Part shown: piece by piece, positions 9,979-18,642 of the stretch
Numbering within the stretch: the stretch's first letter is position 1
Layout of the letters: every line of letters starts with the position of its first letter
Assembly: GCF_016925675.1 (NCBI RefSeq)
Contig: NZ_CP070506.1
Coordinates: 4,028,501-4,092,500, forward strand
Length of the DNA stretch: 64,000 nucleotides
DNA from: Pseudomonas hygromyciniae
GTDB lineage: Bacteria; Pseudomonadota; Gammaproteobacteria; Pseudomonadales; Pseudomonadaceae
Direction: 5' to 3'
Notes under the pieces: model-generated
What the model saw: only the letters and a program-made list of their open reading frames with translations
Databases searched by the model: none
Told to the model about the DNA's origin: nothing
Program-made: the position numbers and the translations under genes

Positions 9979-10236
9979 ATGGAGACCTTCATTATGGCCA
10001 CCGCCACACTCACCTCAAAAGGGCAAATCACCATCCCCGTTCAAGTCCGGACCGCATTGGGCCTGGACACCGGAGACCGGGTGGAATTTGTCGAAATAGA
10101 AGATGGCAAGTTTGCCATCGTCGCCGCCAACCACAGCATCCAGGAACTCAAGGGGCTGATCCGCAAACCCGCGAATGCCGTCAGCATTGAACACATGAAC
10201 CAGGCAATCGCCGCGCAGGGAGCGAAGGCTGGATGA
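9979..10236 (+). CDS. AbrB/MazE-type antitoxin
   Basis: An 85-residue swapped-hairpin AbrB DNA-binding protein, the antitoxin of a type II pair. The core reads ATLTSKGQITIPVQVRTALG then LDTGDRVEFVE, the classic AbrB/VapB N-terminal domain. The C-terminal tail (KGLIRKPANAVSIEHMNQAI) probably wraps the PIN toxin. The ATG at 9979 is chosen because AAGGA lies 8 nt upstream, but 9994 (MATATLTSK) is also plausible. The last 4 bp overlap the toxin gene (ATGA), indicating translational coupling. A perfect palindrome at 9950-9971 fits autoregulation. Confidence 0.85.
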   Translation: METFIMATATLTSKGQITIPVQVRTALGLDTGDRVEFVEIEDGKFAIVAANHSIQELKGLIRKPANAVSIEHMNQAIAAQGAKAG

Positions 10237-10628
10237 TTGGCCTGGATACCAATGTGCTGGTGCGTTACGTCACCCAGGATGATCCCGTGCAATCGGCCAA
10301 GGCCTCGCACCTGATCGAATCCCTGACCGTTGCTGCGCCGGGTTTCGTCAGCCTGGTTTCGGTAGTGGAGTTGGTATGGGTATTACAGAGCTGCTACCCA
10401 TGCACCAAGACGCAAGTGGTAGCGGTTCTGGAAACCCTGTTGCGTACCCGCGAACTGATCATCGAGCATGCCGAAATCATCTGGCAGGCCGTGCGCCGAT
10501 TCACCACGACCAAGGCTGATTTCGCCGACTGCCTGATCGAGCGCTGTGCCCACGCCGCCGGGTGCGAATACACCGCCACCTTTGATCTAGACGCGGCGAA
10601 AGCCGCTGGTATGCGACGCCTGGGCTGA
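10233..10628 (+). CDS. PIN-domain toxin (VapC-like ribonuclease)
   Basis: A 131-residue PIN-domain nuclease. The acidic metal-binding residues expected of VapC toxins are present: Asp5 with Asn7 in MIGLDTNVLVRY, Glu46 in VSVVELVWVL, an Asp in KADFADCLI, and the C-terminal ATFDLDAAKAAGMRRL. VapC toxins cut tRNA or rRNA and are held inactive by the cognate antitoxin, here the AbrB-type gene that overlaps by 4 bp upstream. The conserved catalytic residues suggest an intact toxin. The RNA target cannot be read from sequence. Confidence 0.85.
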   Translation: MIGLDTNVLVRYVTQDDPVQSAKASHLIESLTVAAPGFVSLVSVVELVWVLQSCYPCTKTQVVAVLETLLRTRELIIEHAEIIWQAVRRFTTTKADFADCLIERCAHAAGCEYTATFDLDAAKAAGMRRLG

Positions 10629-10700
10629 ACCCTGGCGTTGCTGCAACGGGCCTGCTTTGGTAAAACCTGTGTTCCATTGCCTCTTGAGAGACTGCCCAAC

Positions 10701-11075
10701 GTGCGTACGCTTCTGCTCGCTGTCCTGTTCCTGACACCCACCCTGGCCTTGGCGCAAACCATCGCCTGGCCCGACCTGCCGGAGACCTGTTTTGTCAGTG
10801 GGCGGTCCGCCACCAACGAGGATGTCGACAGTGGTTGCGCGGCGTTTCTGATCAATGTGAAGGGCAAGGCAGCCGGTACACCGATCAAAATGGACATTCC
10901 CCAATACGCCATGCACATCGAGGCAGGTACCCTTAAGGAGACCCCGGTGGTCATCATCCAGGCGGAACAGAATGGCAAGATCAAGGCTGTGGGGTACAAG
11001 GAGGTGGGTACCGAACAACTGGGGGCAGCGTTGCTCAAGGAACTGCGGTTGCTGGGAACGAAAAAACCGACCTAG
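10701..11075 (+). CDS. Small secreted hypothetical protein
   Basis: A 124-residue protein of no recognised family. From the GTG at 10701 it has a clear signal peptide (MRTLLLAVLFLTPTLALAQ, cleavage after ALA near residue 18), giving a ~106-residue periplasmic or secreted product with two cysteines (CFVSG and GCAAF segments) that could form one disulphide. The frame extends upstream of the GTG, but that part lacks signal-peptide character and the signal starts naturally at the GTG. It follows the toxin gene by 72 bp on the same strand. Start choice and expression are uncertain. Confidence 0.6.
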   Translation: MRTLLLAVLFLTPTLALAQTIAWPDLPETCFVSGRSATNEDVDSGCAAFLINVKGKAAGTPIKMDIPQYAMHIEAGTLKETPVVIIQAEQNGKIKAVGYKEVGTEQLGAALLKELRLLGTKKPT

Positions 11076-11098
11076 TGGGGCAAAAAAGCGCTCCCGGC

Positions 11099-12022
11099 TT
11101 ATGGCGTACACACCATGGTTTGTCGTTTCAAACGCACCAGAATCAGCCCCGCCACCACCACCACAATGCCCACATAGGTCGACGTATAAATCACATCGCC
11201 GAACATAAGTGCTGCCCAGACCAACGTCACGGGTGGCTCCAGATAAACCAGGACCGCCACATGGGTGGCCGTCATTACCCGTAGCAGCATCCAAAGGCTC
11301 AGATACGCGATAAACGTTGAAAAAACCGTCAACCAAACGATCGAGATCAAGACGCCCGCCCCCTGCGGAACACTCAACGTGTCGGTATAGAGCACAGCAG
11401 CGGTAAAGCCGATCAAGGTAACCAGCGACTGAATGAACAGCGACAGGCTCAGCGTACTGCCATGAGTTTGCGTCAGTGCTGCGCGGCGCTCATACAGCGT
11501 TGCCATCGTCAGCCCCAATGCCGAAACAAGCGGCAGTAGATACATGACCAGCCCGACCTCGGCACCGCTATTGCGGTATTGCCCAGCGATCACAATCGAC
11601 ACGCCACAAAAACCGATCATCAACCCCAACCACTGCCAGCCCCCGCTGCGCTCCACTGTACTGCCTGACGAAAGGGCCGCTGTCATCAGGGGCTGTAGGG
11701 CAGCGATGATCGCCGCAATGCCTGGAGGCAAACCGTTTTGAATGGCCACATAGACACAACTTAAATAGAGAAACTGCGACAAGAAACCGATCACCGCATG
11801 ATGGCGGATTTGCGCCCAGGAAATCTTCAGCAGTGCGACGTTCAAAAACAGCGCCAGGCACACTGACACCAGCAAGAAACGCCAGAACAGCAAGTTGAAC
11901 GCGCCTGCATCCTGGGCGCCCATCTTGGCCCCAATGAAACCGGAACTCCAAGACAGGACAAAGACAACCTGCAATAGCAGTAGCTTCAGCGCATCCAGGC
12001 TCGTGAGTTTGAGAAACCTCAT
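11099..12022 (-). CDS. EamA/DMT-superfamily exporter
   Basis: A 307-residue inner-membrane protein with about ten hydrophobic segments arranged as two EamA repeats (first repeat FVLSWSSGFIGAKMGAQDA; second around SLFIQSLVTLIGFTAAV to the C-terminus). Members export amino acids, metabolites or drugs. Its start codon overlaps the stop of the upstream oxygenase gene (ATGA), so it is the last gene of a three-gene operon (methyltransferase, oxygenase, exporter). The context suggests that it exports the product of those two enzymes; this is inference. No homologue with known substrate is recognised. Confidence 0.82.
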   Translation of the reverse strand: MRFLKLTSLDALKLLLLQVVFVLSWSSGFIGAKMGAQDAGAFNLLFWRFLLVSVCLALFLNVALLKISWAQIRHHAVIGFLSQFLYLSCVYVAIQNGLPPGIAAIIAALQPLMTAALSSGSTVERSGGWQWLGLMIGFCGVSIVIAGQYRNSGAEVGLVMYLLPLVSALGLTMATLYERRAALTQTHGSTLSLSLFIQSLVTLIGFTAAVLYTDTLSVPQGAGVLISIVWLTVFSTFIAYLSLWMLLRVMTATHVAVLVYLEPPVTLVWAALMFGDVIYTSTYVGIVVVVAGLILVRLKRQTMVCTP

Positions 12023-12990
12023 AGGCGAACCGCCAGGTCGGCAAAAGTAATAGGCTCAATGCCGAGCCGCCGGTATTGCTCATCGGCAGGTAAGGCCAAG
12101 TCGCGCTTAAGTTGAAACCATGGCCTGATCGTCCTCAACACACCATCATCGGAGGCAAGGTGCCAGAACTTGTTCACATCCGCTGCGCTGTAAGGACAAT
12201 GGAATGAAAGCACCAGCGACATGCGCCTACCGGACATGAGTGGGCGAACCCCATGAAACACACGACTGCCGTAGATATAAACAGCATCACCGCAGGCCTT
12301 GGCCACACTGGTGCAAAGACGTTCACCCAAGTCATTTACATCAAAGAGCTCGTTTGGCCCTTCAAAAAAGACAAACTCCCCACCCTCATACTCGCCAGGG
12401 GCCGATAGCAGGATATTCAGTACGAAACTCGTACCATCGGTATGCCACATCCCGACTTGGGCCTTGGCCTCGGGGGCTTGAGGCGGGTAAAAATAGTTAA
12501 CCTGCGAACACGCCCGCAAAAACGGATGAGGCACCAAGGGAACGCCTGCAATCCGTGACACCGCTAACAAGAAGGCGCGACTGCCCATCATTTCCCGCAG
12601 CAGGGTCGAAGACTCGGTAGCCGCCCGAGTACGATTGGAAATAATCCAATCGCTGGTGGTAGAGCCTGCTTCCAGTTGATAACAGGCCCGGCGTAATTGC
12701 ACGACGCCTTCTTCACTGAACAACCCCGAAACCTGTGCCACTGCTGTCAACTGTTCAGCCGAGGCAATATCCACCGACGAGCTGGCATAGCCAAGTTCGG
12801 CCAGGCTTCGGTGGTACCCAAGCAAAGGGGCCGTCTTGTTCAAGTAGCCATCATTCCAATGCTGCAAGGTATCCAGCAATGCACCAGGATGCTTGCAGCG
12901 CAACGATGATGGCGAAAGCGATGCCTGCAATGCCAACTTCAGCCGTCCGGCCCCCTGTGCAAAGACGGGTAGGTCACTGTCTCGCCTCAT
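12019..12990 (-). CDS. 2-oxoglutarate/Fe(II)-dependent oxygenase-like protein
   Basis: A 323-residue protein with the facial triad of Fe(II)/2-oxoglutarate oxygenases: His and Asp in VGMWHTDGTSF, the distal His in SRVFHGVRPLM, and an Arg for 2-oxoglutarate in GRRMSLVLSFH. The jelly-roll core covers roughly residues 150-270, with a ~150-residue N-terminal helical region specific to this protein. The family hydroxylates, desaturates or cyclises small molecules or residues. The gene begins 2 bp after the methyltransferase stop, with a strong GGAGGT 8 nt before its ATG inside the end of that gene, and overlaps the exporter start by 4 bp. The substrate is unknown; the methyltransferase product is the obvious candidate. 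Confidence 0.75.
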   Translation of the reverse strand: MRRDSDLPVFAQGAGRLKLALQASLSPSSLRCKHPGALLDTLQHWNDGYLNKTAPLLGYHRSLAELGYASSSVDIASAEQLTAVAQVSGLFSEEGVVQLRRACYQLEAGSTTSDWIISNRTRAATESSTLLREMMGSRAFLLAVSRIAGVPLVPHPFLRACSQVNYFYPPQAPEAKAQVGMWHTDGTSFVLNILLSAPGEYEGGEFVFFEGPNELFDVNDLGERLCTSVAKACGDAVYIYGSRVFHGVRPLMSGRRMSLVLSFHCPYSAADVNKFWHLASDDGVLRTIRPWFQLKRDLALPADEQYRRLGIEPITFADLAVRL

Positions 12991-12992
12991 CG

Positions 12993-13985
12993 TTATAAAC
13001 CTCCCTCGTGGTCCACGCAGTACTCAGCCAACTGATACATGACACTGCCATCACCACTGCAATACTCGCCAATGACCCGGCAACTGCCGTATTCCTGCCG
13101 CACACGGATGAATTGCTCACGGGTGTATTTCAGGCAGACATTCGTCAACAGATAGCCGTCATTGTGACCGTCATTGACAGGGAGCAACGTTGCGGCGACG
13201 CGGTAGCAATCGTCGTGGTGCTCAATCTCGGAAATGACCACTCGATGGTCATCCATTTTCTTCAAGCCCAGTTTCAAACCGATCAGGTCAGAAAACCGGC
13301 TCATGCAATCGTGCCCATAAAAACGATGGATATGAGCGTCCCCATCAGCGGTGGACAGCTGCATTTCTGATAAGACGTACGTTCGCGTACCGCCTACCCG
13401 GCGGATGATCTCGCCAATGGTGTCGGGCAACTCGTTGCCTTCTTGAAACCCCAGCATGGTGATCAGCGTTACATCCTGCCCCCGTTCGAGCTGATGCCTG
13501 TGCAGGTCACGAAAATCAGTGGCCAGGTAGGAAAACCCTTGGGGAGTTGGCAGCAGCGGTTCTATCACTCGACGCATGACCGCCTGCGAAGCGCTGTTGA
13601 TATCCACTGCTGTGTAGTGTTGCGGTTCGCTGCCGCAGTCAAGCAAATAGCCCATCAGCGCAGACGTCTTCACCGGTTCCGGACCCAGCTCAACGTAATG
13701 CAAGCTCCCCGGTCCCAGAAGATCAACCAAATCAGAGGCAACCGAATACAGGATTTCGCCCAAGGAGCCTGACCCACAAGGCGCAGCACACAAGCCTGCA
13801 CCGCTTATGCCCTCAGTGTTCAACGTCGTCATCAGTGCCAGTATTTCTTCACTGAGCTGCTGATTCAGGGCCGAGGTATACCCAGGCAATGTCGAATATT
13901 TCTCAGCGTTTTCAATCGTCCAAATGTGCCCGCCAAGCTCATGATTACTCTGCAAAGATGCGACAACCAGCGTGTTGATATCCAT
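12993..13985 (-). CDS. EgtD-like SAM-dependent amino-acid N-methyltransferase
   Basis: A 330-residue protein resembling the histidine-specific methyltransferase family (EgtD, ~321 residues). Seen: the SAM-site strand YVELGPEPVKTSALMGYLL (compare ELGSGTSEKT in EgtD), HYTAVDINSASQAVM (acidic residue at the end of strand 2), TMLGFQEGNEL in place of the GSTIGN segment, and a C-terminal TNVCLKYTREQF aligning with the EgtD TEVSxKF block. At that block the histidine-binding Glu and Ser of EgtD appear as Asn and Cys, so the acceptor is probably not histidine (by-eye alignment). First gene of the operon, divergent from a LysR gene. A different class-I methyltransferase family is possible. Confidence 0.65.
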   Translation of the reverse strand: MDINTLVVASLQSNHELGGHIWTIENAEKYSTLPGYTSALNQQLSEEILALMTTLNTEGISGAGLCAAPCGSGSLGEILYSVASDLVDLLGPGSLHYVELGPEPVKTSALMGYLLDCGSEPQHYTAVDINSASQAVMRRVIEPLLPTPQGFSYLATDFRDLHRHQLERGQDVTLITMLGFQEGNELPDTIGEIIRRVGGTRTYVLSEMQLSTADGDAHIHRFYGHDCMSRFSDLIGLKLGLKKMDDHRVVISEIEHHDDCYRVAATLLPVNDGHNDGYLLTNVCLKYTREQFIRVRQEYGSCRVIGEYCSGDGSVMYQLAEYCVDHEGGL

Positions 13986-14110
13986 ATGTACGCTCCGACT
14001 CTTTTTTTATTCGGTATGCAGGCGCGCTCCTGTTTGACCCAAAGACTAGGATGACGGCATGATTTTGTATATTTGAATAATCTGCATAACTAATTCCGAA
14101 AAGAGGGATC
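13986..14110. promoter_or_regulatory. Divergent promoter region of the methyltransferase operon and LysR gene
   Basis: This 125-bp spacer is AT-rich in its right half (TTTTGTATATTTGAATAATC around 14061-14080), containing the short dyad TATATTTGAATA. Divergent LysR genes usually bind such a spacer through T-N11-A sites. The exact site is not resolved. Confidence 0.45.
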
Positions 14111-14959
14111 ATGAACAAGCAACTGAACATTGACCTCTTGCGTACCTTTCATGCTGTTGCCCGCTTCAGGCGTTTCAACGAAGCCGCCAACCATGTGCAT
14201 CGCAGCGCCTCGACCGTCACGACACAAATTCACAAGCTGGAGAACCTAGTAGGCCAAAGGCTCTTCAGCCGCAACAACCAGGGCGTAGAACTGACGATGT
14301 ATGGCAAGAAATTGCTGAGTGAGACCACCGACTTCCTGAAAAGCCATGACCGTTTACTCGCCTCGCTAACCCCACAGCGCATGCAGGGCAAAATCCGCCT
14401 GGGTTTACCTGACTCCTATGCGCCGGCGTTTATGCGTGACTTTCTTCCACAACTGATTGCAGACAACCCGCTGCTCGAACTGGAAGTGGAGGCAAGGTCC
14501 AGCGGCGAACTGTCCACGATGTTCAGTCGTGAGCAAGTTGACCTGGCATTGATCGTCAGCGCGCAACCGCTGGAACAAGGCGAGCGGCTGGGTGCAATAC
14601 AGCCGGTGTGGGTCGTGGCCGAGCACTTCCAGAGACCTGAACAGGCACCGCTTCCCATCGCCGTCCAGTTGAGCGGGTGCCCATACCGGGAGTCGGCTCT
14701 GCGTGTGCTGAAAGAGCACGGGGTGTATTACCGAATCCTGCTTGAGAGCGCCAGTTCAACAGCCGTAGAAGCCGCCATCATGTGTGGGTTGGCGGTTGGG
14801 CTGATCGAGCAGGAACGCATGGTCCCAGGGCTGACCCAGGTCATTCCTGGCGTTCAGTTACCGGGGTTGTCGCCGCATCAGGTTTATCTACTGTCTGATA
14901 GCGGCAATCACCTGGCGCTTCATCTGCATGAACAGGTCAAAAAAGGTTTCCGTATTTGA
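14111..14959 (+). CDS. LysR-family regulator of the methyltransferase/oxygenase operon
   Basis: A 282-residue LysR protein. The helix-turn-helix region is LLRTFHAVARFRRFNEAANH followed by VHRSASTVTTQIHKLENLVG, and the effector domain starts at GKIRLGLPDSYAP with the usual lobe pattern; the VDLALIVS segment opens lobe II. GAGGGA lies just before the ATG. It diverges by 125 bp from the EgtD-like methyltransferase operon, the arrangement in which LysR proteins typically activate the neighbouring operon in response to a pathway metabolite. A strong bidirectional terminator follows at 14993-15025. Effector unknown. Confidence 0.85.
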   Translation: MNKQLNIDLLRTFHAVARFRRFNEAANHVHRSASTVTTQIHKLENLVGQRLFSRNNQGVELTMYGKKLLSETTDFLKSHDRLLASLTPQRMQGKIRLGLPDSYAPAFMRDFLPQLIADNPLLELEVEARSSGELSTMFSREQVDLALIVSAQPLEQGERLGAIQPVWVVAEHFQRPEQAPLPIAVQLSGCPYRESALRVLKEHGVYYRILLESASSTAVEAAIMCGLAVGLIEQERMVPGLTQVIPGVQLPGLSPHQVYLLSDSGNHLALHLHEQVKKGFRI

Positions 14960-14992
14960 CCGGTGTAAATACATCGAAACGCCACAACCAAA

Positions 14993-15025
14993 AAACCCGC
15001 TGACCGTTACCGGTTCAGCGGGTTT
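14993..15025. terminator. Bidirectional intrinsic terminator
   Basis: Stem AACCCGCTGA pairs with TCAGCGGGTT around a short CCGTTACCGGT centre, flanked by an A-run on the left and TTTT on the right. It sits between the ends of the convergent LysR and mqo genes and can end transcription from both sides. Confidence 0.85.
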
Positions 15026-15067
15026 TCAAGTGTCGATGCAGCCCTGGATCAGGACTGTCTCAACCGC

Positions 15068-16714
15068 TTACAGCGCGATATCAGCCGCCGGCTTGCTAGG
15101 CTCGGCCGCAGGCTTGGCAGCCTCGGTCGCTTGAGGCGCTGCCATTTCAGGAATGGCTGGCGGAGGCGTCAGTTGCAGAACCTTGGCGGTGTAGGCCCAT
15201 TCTTGCGCAACACGCTCAGGGCTGCCGTTCAGCTTGGTGCCATAGCTAGGCACGATCTGCTTCAGCTTTTCCTGCCAGGCCGGAGTAGCGACCTTGTCCT
15301 TGAACACTTTTTCCAGCACGGTCAGCATGATCGGCGCTGCGGTGGACGCACCTGGCGATGCACCCAACAGACCCGCGATGGTGTTGTCGGCAGAGCTGAC
15401 CACTTCGGTACCGAGTTTCAGGACGCCGCCCTGCTCTTCGTCACGCTTGATGATCTGCACGCGCTGACCGGCTTGCCACAGGCGCCAGTCTTCTTTCTTG
15501 GCGTTCGGGAAGTACTCTTGCAGCGCCTTGAAGCGGTCGTCATCCGACTGCATCAGTTGGCCGGCAAGGTACTCGACCAGTGGGTATTCACGAATACCGA
15601 CTTTGGTCATTGGCCAGATGTTGTGGGTCGTGGTGCTGGTCAGCAGGTCCAGGTACGAGCCTTCTTTCAGGAACTTGGTGGAGAAGGTCGCGAATGGGCC
15701 AAACAGGATCACGCGCTTGCCATCCAGCACACGGGTGTCCAGGTGCGGCACCGACATCGGTGGCGCGCCGACCGAAGCTTTACCGTAGGCCTTGGCCAGG
15801 TGCTGCTCGGCAATCGTTGGGTTCTCGGTCACCAGGAACGAACCACCAACCGGGAAGCCAGCGTATTCCTTGGCTTCAGGAATGCCCGACTTTTGCAGCA
15901 GGTGCAGGGCACCGCCGCCCGCGCCGATAAACACGAACTTGGCGTCGGTCTCGGTCTTGGTGCCATCTTTCAGGTTTTTGTAGCTGACGCGCCACGAACC
16001 GTCGGCGTTCTTGGTGATGTCCTGCACTTCGCTCGACAGTTTCAGATCAAACTTCGGCGTGGTTTGCAGGTGAGCGACGAACTGGCGGGTGATCTCGCCA
16101 AAGTTCACATCGGTACCGATCGGAGACCAGGTAGCCGCGATTTTCTGGTTCGGGTCACGCCCTTCCATCATCAGCGGAACCCACTTCTTGATCTGTACCG
16201 GATCTTCGGAGTATTCCATGCCAGCAAACAGCGGGCTCGCCTGCAGCGCTTCGTAACGCTTCTTCAGGAACTTGATGTTGTCATCGCCCCACACAAAGCT
16301 CATGTGCGGAGTGGAATTGATGAACGAGCGCGGGTTCTTCAGCACGCCTTGCTGAACCTGCCACGACCAGAACTGGCGGGAAATCTGGAACGCTTCGTTG
16401 ATCTCGACCGCTTTCGGGATCTCAACGGTGCCGTCCTTGTTTTCCGGGGTGTAGTTCAGCTCAGCCAACGCGGAGTGACCGGTACCGGCGTTGTTCCAAC
16501 CGTTGGAGCTTTCTTCGGCGACGCCGTCCAGGCGCTCGACCATCTCCATCGACCATTGCGGCTCCAGCTCATTGAGCCAGACACCCAGGGTCGCGCTCAT
16601 GATGCCGCCGCCGATCAGCAGCACATCAACTTTCTTTGCCTCTTCCGCCTGGACGGAAGTAATCCCCATCGACAAAGCCAACCCCAGCAGGGCGGTGTTC
16701 ACTTTTTTAAACAT
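15068..16714 (-). CDS. mqo: Malate:quinone oxidoreductase
   Basis: A 548-residue FAD enzyme that oxidises malate to oxaloacetate and passes electrons to the quinone pool at the inner membrane, in place of or beside NAD-malate dehydrogenase. The FAD-binding segment [14 protein letters not shown] lies at 31-44 and the family block [12 protein letters not shown] follows. The C-terminus has a proline/alanine-rich tail (~30 residues) beyond the usual catalytic core. Residues 1-23 ([20 protein letters not shown], then VQA) look like a cleavable signal peptide, a feature of some Pseudomonas Mqo proteins. ATG at 16714 with AGGTG upstream. Ends at the bidirectional terminator. Confidence 0.93.
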   Translation of the reverse strand: MFKKVNTALLGLALSMGITSVQAEEAKKVDVLLIGGGIMSATLGVWLNELEPQWSMEMVERLDGVAEESSNGWNNAGTGHSALAELNYTPENKDGTVEIPKAVEINEAFQISRQFWSWQVQQGVLKNPRSFINSTPHMSFVWGDDNIKFLKKRYEALQASPLFAGMEYSEDPVQIKKWVPLMMEGRDPNQKIAATWSPIGTDVNFGEITRQFVAHLQTTPKFDLKLSSEVQDITKNADGSWRVSYKNLKDGTKTETDAKFVFIGAGGGALHLLQKSGIPEAKEYAGFPVGGSFLVTENPTIAEQHLAKAYGKASVGAPPMSVPHLDTRVLDGKRVILFGPFATFSTKFLKEGSYLDLLTSTTTHNIWPMTKVGIREYPLVEYLAGQLMQSDDDRFKALQEYFPNAKKEDWRLWQAGQRVQIIKRDEEQGGVLKLGTEVVSSADNTIAGLLGASPGASTAAPIMLTVLEKVFKDKVATPAWQEKLKQIVPSYGTKLNGSPERVAQEWAYTAKVLQLTPPPAIPEMAAPQATEAAKPAAEPSKPAADIAL

Positions 16715-17204
16715 CGTAGCACCTATGATAAAACGCCTTCCGCCCTACCGCCCTCGACCTTCCGGCAACCGTGGTGCGCAAAACATCAGGCAATGTTTTG
16801 CTGGTTCCCGTACTCGCAAGAACTGCAGGGTGGGCACACAAGGCCGACGTATCGACCTCACTTTTATGTCCCTTCTGCGCTGACTTCTTATCATTATTGG
16901 CTTCAGCTACCTCGGCGACAGCCAATCGCTGGGACGTATGCGGATGTACGCACCAGAGAAAGACTAGACCAAGACGGCGCGCAGAATATCACGGCAAAAG
17001 GCGTTTATGCGCCGTTTGGCCAATTGACAGCTCTAAATCGAGGGTTTTAACGCGCCAGTGTCAAGCGCGGGAGACGCGACGTGGAGTCACAGGGCCGCCA
17101 TCCACATGGAACTCTGTGAAAAAAGCCTGTTCTAGACACTTTCGCCGCTGCTTACGTAGGATCGGCGGCGTTCCTTCGTGCAATCCACTCAAACAGAGCG
17201 ATCC
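16715..17204. other. 490-bp non-coding spacer upstream of mqo and the MFS gene
   Basis: No gene is supported here. A dyad with arms CAAAACAT (16779-16786) and ATGTTTTG (16793-16800) around CAGGCA lies 65 bp upstream of mqo and is a candidate operator. A weaker GGCGTTTATGCGCC hairpin lies near 17000. The rest shows no recognised signal. Confidence 0.5.
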
Positions 17205-18392
17205 ATGTCTATCCACCAAACACCCGGGCACGTACTGCCCGCGCGCAGCGCCGCCAAAATGGAAGCTGCCATGGCCGTGGGCGCTTTCGCGATCGGCACC
17301 GGCGAATTCGCCATCATGGGCCTGATGCCCGACATCGCCGGCAATCTGGGTTTAAGCGAACCTCAGGTTGGCCACGCCATTAGCGCTTACGCCCTGGGCG
17401 TAATGGTCGGAGCTCCGCTACTGGCCATCCTCGGCGCCAAGCTGCTGCGCAAACATATGTTGCTGTTGCTGATGGGGCTGTATGCCCTGGGCAACCTGGC
17501 CACCGCGTTCACCCCGACCTTTGGCTCGCTGGTGGCATTCCGCTTTATCAGCGGCCTGCCCCACGGCGCCTACTTCGGCATTGCCGCCGTGGTGGCATCG
17601 AGTATGGTGCCCAACGACAAACGCGCCGGTGCCGTCGCCCGCGTGATGATGGGCCTGACCCTGGCGATGCTGCTCGGCAACCCCATCGCCACCTTCCTCG
17701 GCCAGCATCTGGGCTGGCGTTCAGCGTTTGCCCTGGTCAGCGTGATCGCCCTCTTCACCATCGCCCTGGTCTGGCAGTTCGTCCCCCACCGCCATGATGA
17801 ACAACGTAGCGACCCGCGCAAGGAACTGCGCGCCTTCACCAAGCCGCAGGTGTGGATGGCGCTGTCCATTGGCGCTATTGGCTTTGCGGGAATGTTCTGC
17901 GTATTCAGCTACCTCGCCCCGACCATGCTGGAAGTGACCAAGGTGTCGCCGCAGTGGATCCCATTCGGCCTCGCCGCGTTTGGCGTGGGCGGCATTATCG
18001 GCAACATCGCGGGCGGCAAACTGTTTGATCGCATGCAGTTTCGCGCAGTCGGCTTGATTCTGGTGTGGTCGATGGCGGTGCTGCTGTTTTTCCCCTTCGC
18101 GGCGTCCTCGCTATGGGGCGTGCTGCTGAGCATGGGTCTGGTCGGCACCATGGTGGCCTTGGCCGCACCGTTGCAGATCCGCCTGATGGACATCGCCCAT
18201 GAAGCACCGAGCTTGGCCGCGGCTTCCAACCATGCCGCGTTCAACCTGGCGAATGCCCTGGGACCGTGGTTTGGCGGAATGGCAATTACCGCAGGGTATG
18301 GCTGGACCAGCACCGGCTACATAGGCGCAGCGACAGCACTGGTCGGTTTAGGCCTCTACCTGATCGCCCGCCGCATGAAGGGCGGGCACTAA
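17205..18392 (+). CDS. MFS transporter, AraJ/arabinose-efflux type
   Basis: A 395-residue 12-segment major facilitator transporter of the drug:H+ antiporter-1 (DHA1) group. Seen: GTGEFAIMGLMPDIAGNLG at the start of segment 1 (motif typical of AraJ/YdhP-like exporters), the loop 2-3 region GAKLLRKHMLLLLMGLYALG, the cytoplasmic hinge near residues 190-210 (HRHDEQRSDPRKELRAF), and a second six-segment half. The ATG at 17205 gives MSIHQTPGHV; an earlier start has no ribosome site. Related proteins export sugars, drugs or purine analogues. No regulator is adjacent, so the substrate cannot be assigned. Confidence 0.85.
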   Translation: MSIHQTPGHVLPARSAAKMEAAMAVGAFAIGTGEFAIMGLMPDIAGNLGLSEPQVGHAISAYALGVMVGAPLLAILGAKLLRKHMLLLLMGLYALGNLATAFTPTFGSLVAFRFISGLPHGAYFGIAAVVASSMVPNDKRAGAVARVMMGLTLAMLLGNPIATFLGQHLGWRSAFALVSVIALFTIALVWQFVPHRHDEQRSDPRKELRAFTKPQVWMALSIGAIGFAGMFCVFSYLAPTMLEVTKVSPQWIPFGLAAFGVGGIIGNIAGGKLFDRMQFRAVGLILVWSMAVLLFFPFAASSLWGVLLSMGLVGTMVALAAPLQIRLMDIAHEAPSLAAASNHAAFNLANALGPWFGGMAITAGYGWTSTGYIGAATALVGLGLYLIARRMKGGH

Positions 18393-18642
18393 CGCCCACG
18401 CTACTGAACCCACCGGCGCGCCAATATGGGAACGCCGGTCCTCACAAAGCTCTGCAGCTGATGGCTGCGCCTATCACGCAGGGTTTTCTCCCACACTTCC
18501 AGGGACTCTCGACCACCGAAATCCGTACAACCGCATTAATACTCCAGACCTGCGTGCGCCATGAAAGCACTCGCCTCTCCCGACACCCAAGATCCATCCC
18601 TGATAAACTGCGCGCCACTCGCCTTGTTGACTCAGACTCCCA

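Noticed and set aside
15131..17050. Long open frame on the plus strand opposite mqo (~640 codons)
   Set aside because: It mirrors mqo, has no recognisable domain, low-complexity His/Arg-rich content and no ribosome site. High GC makes antisense frames open by chance.
16771..17325. Plus-strand frame (~185 codons) in the mqo/MFS spacer
   Set aside because: Cysteine/serine-rich sequence with no family and overlapping the start of the MFS gene in another frame.
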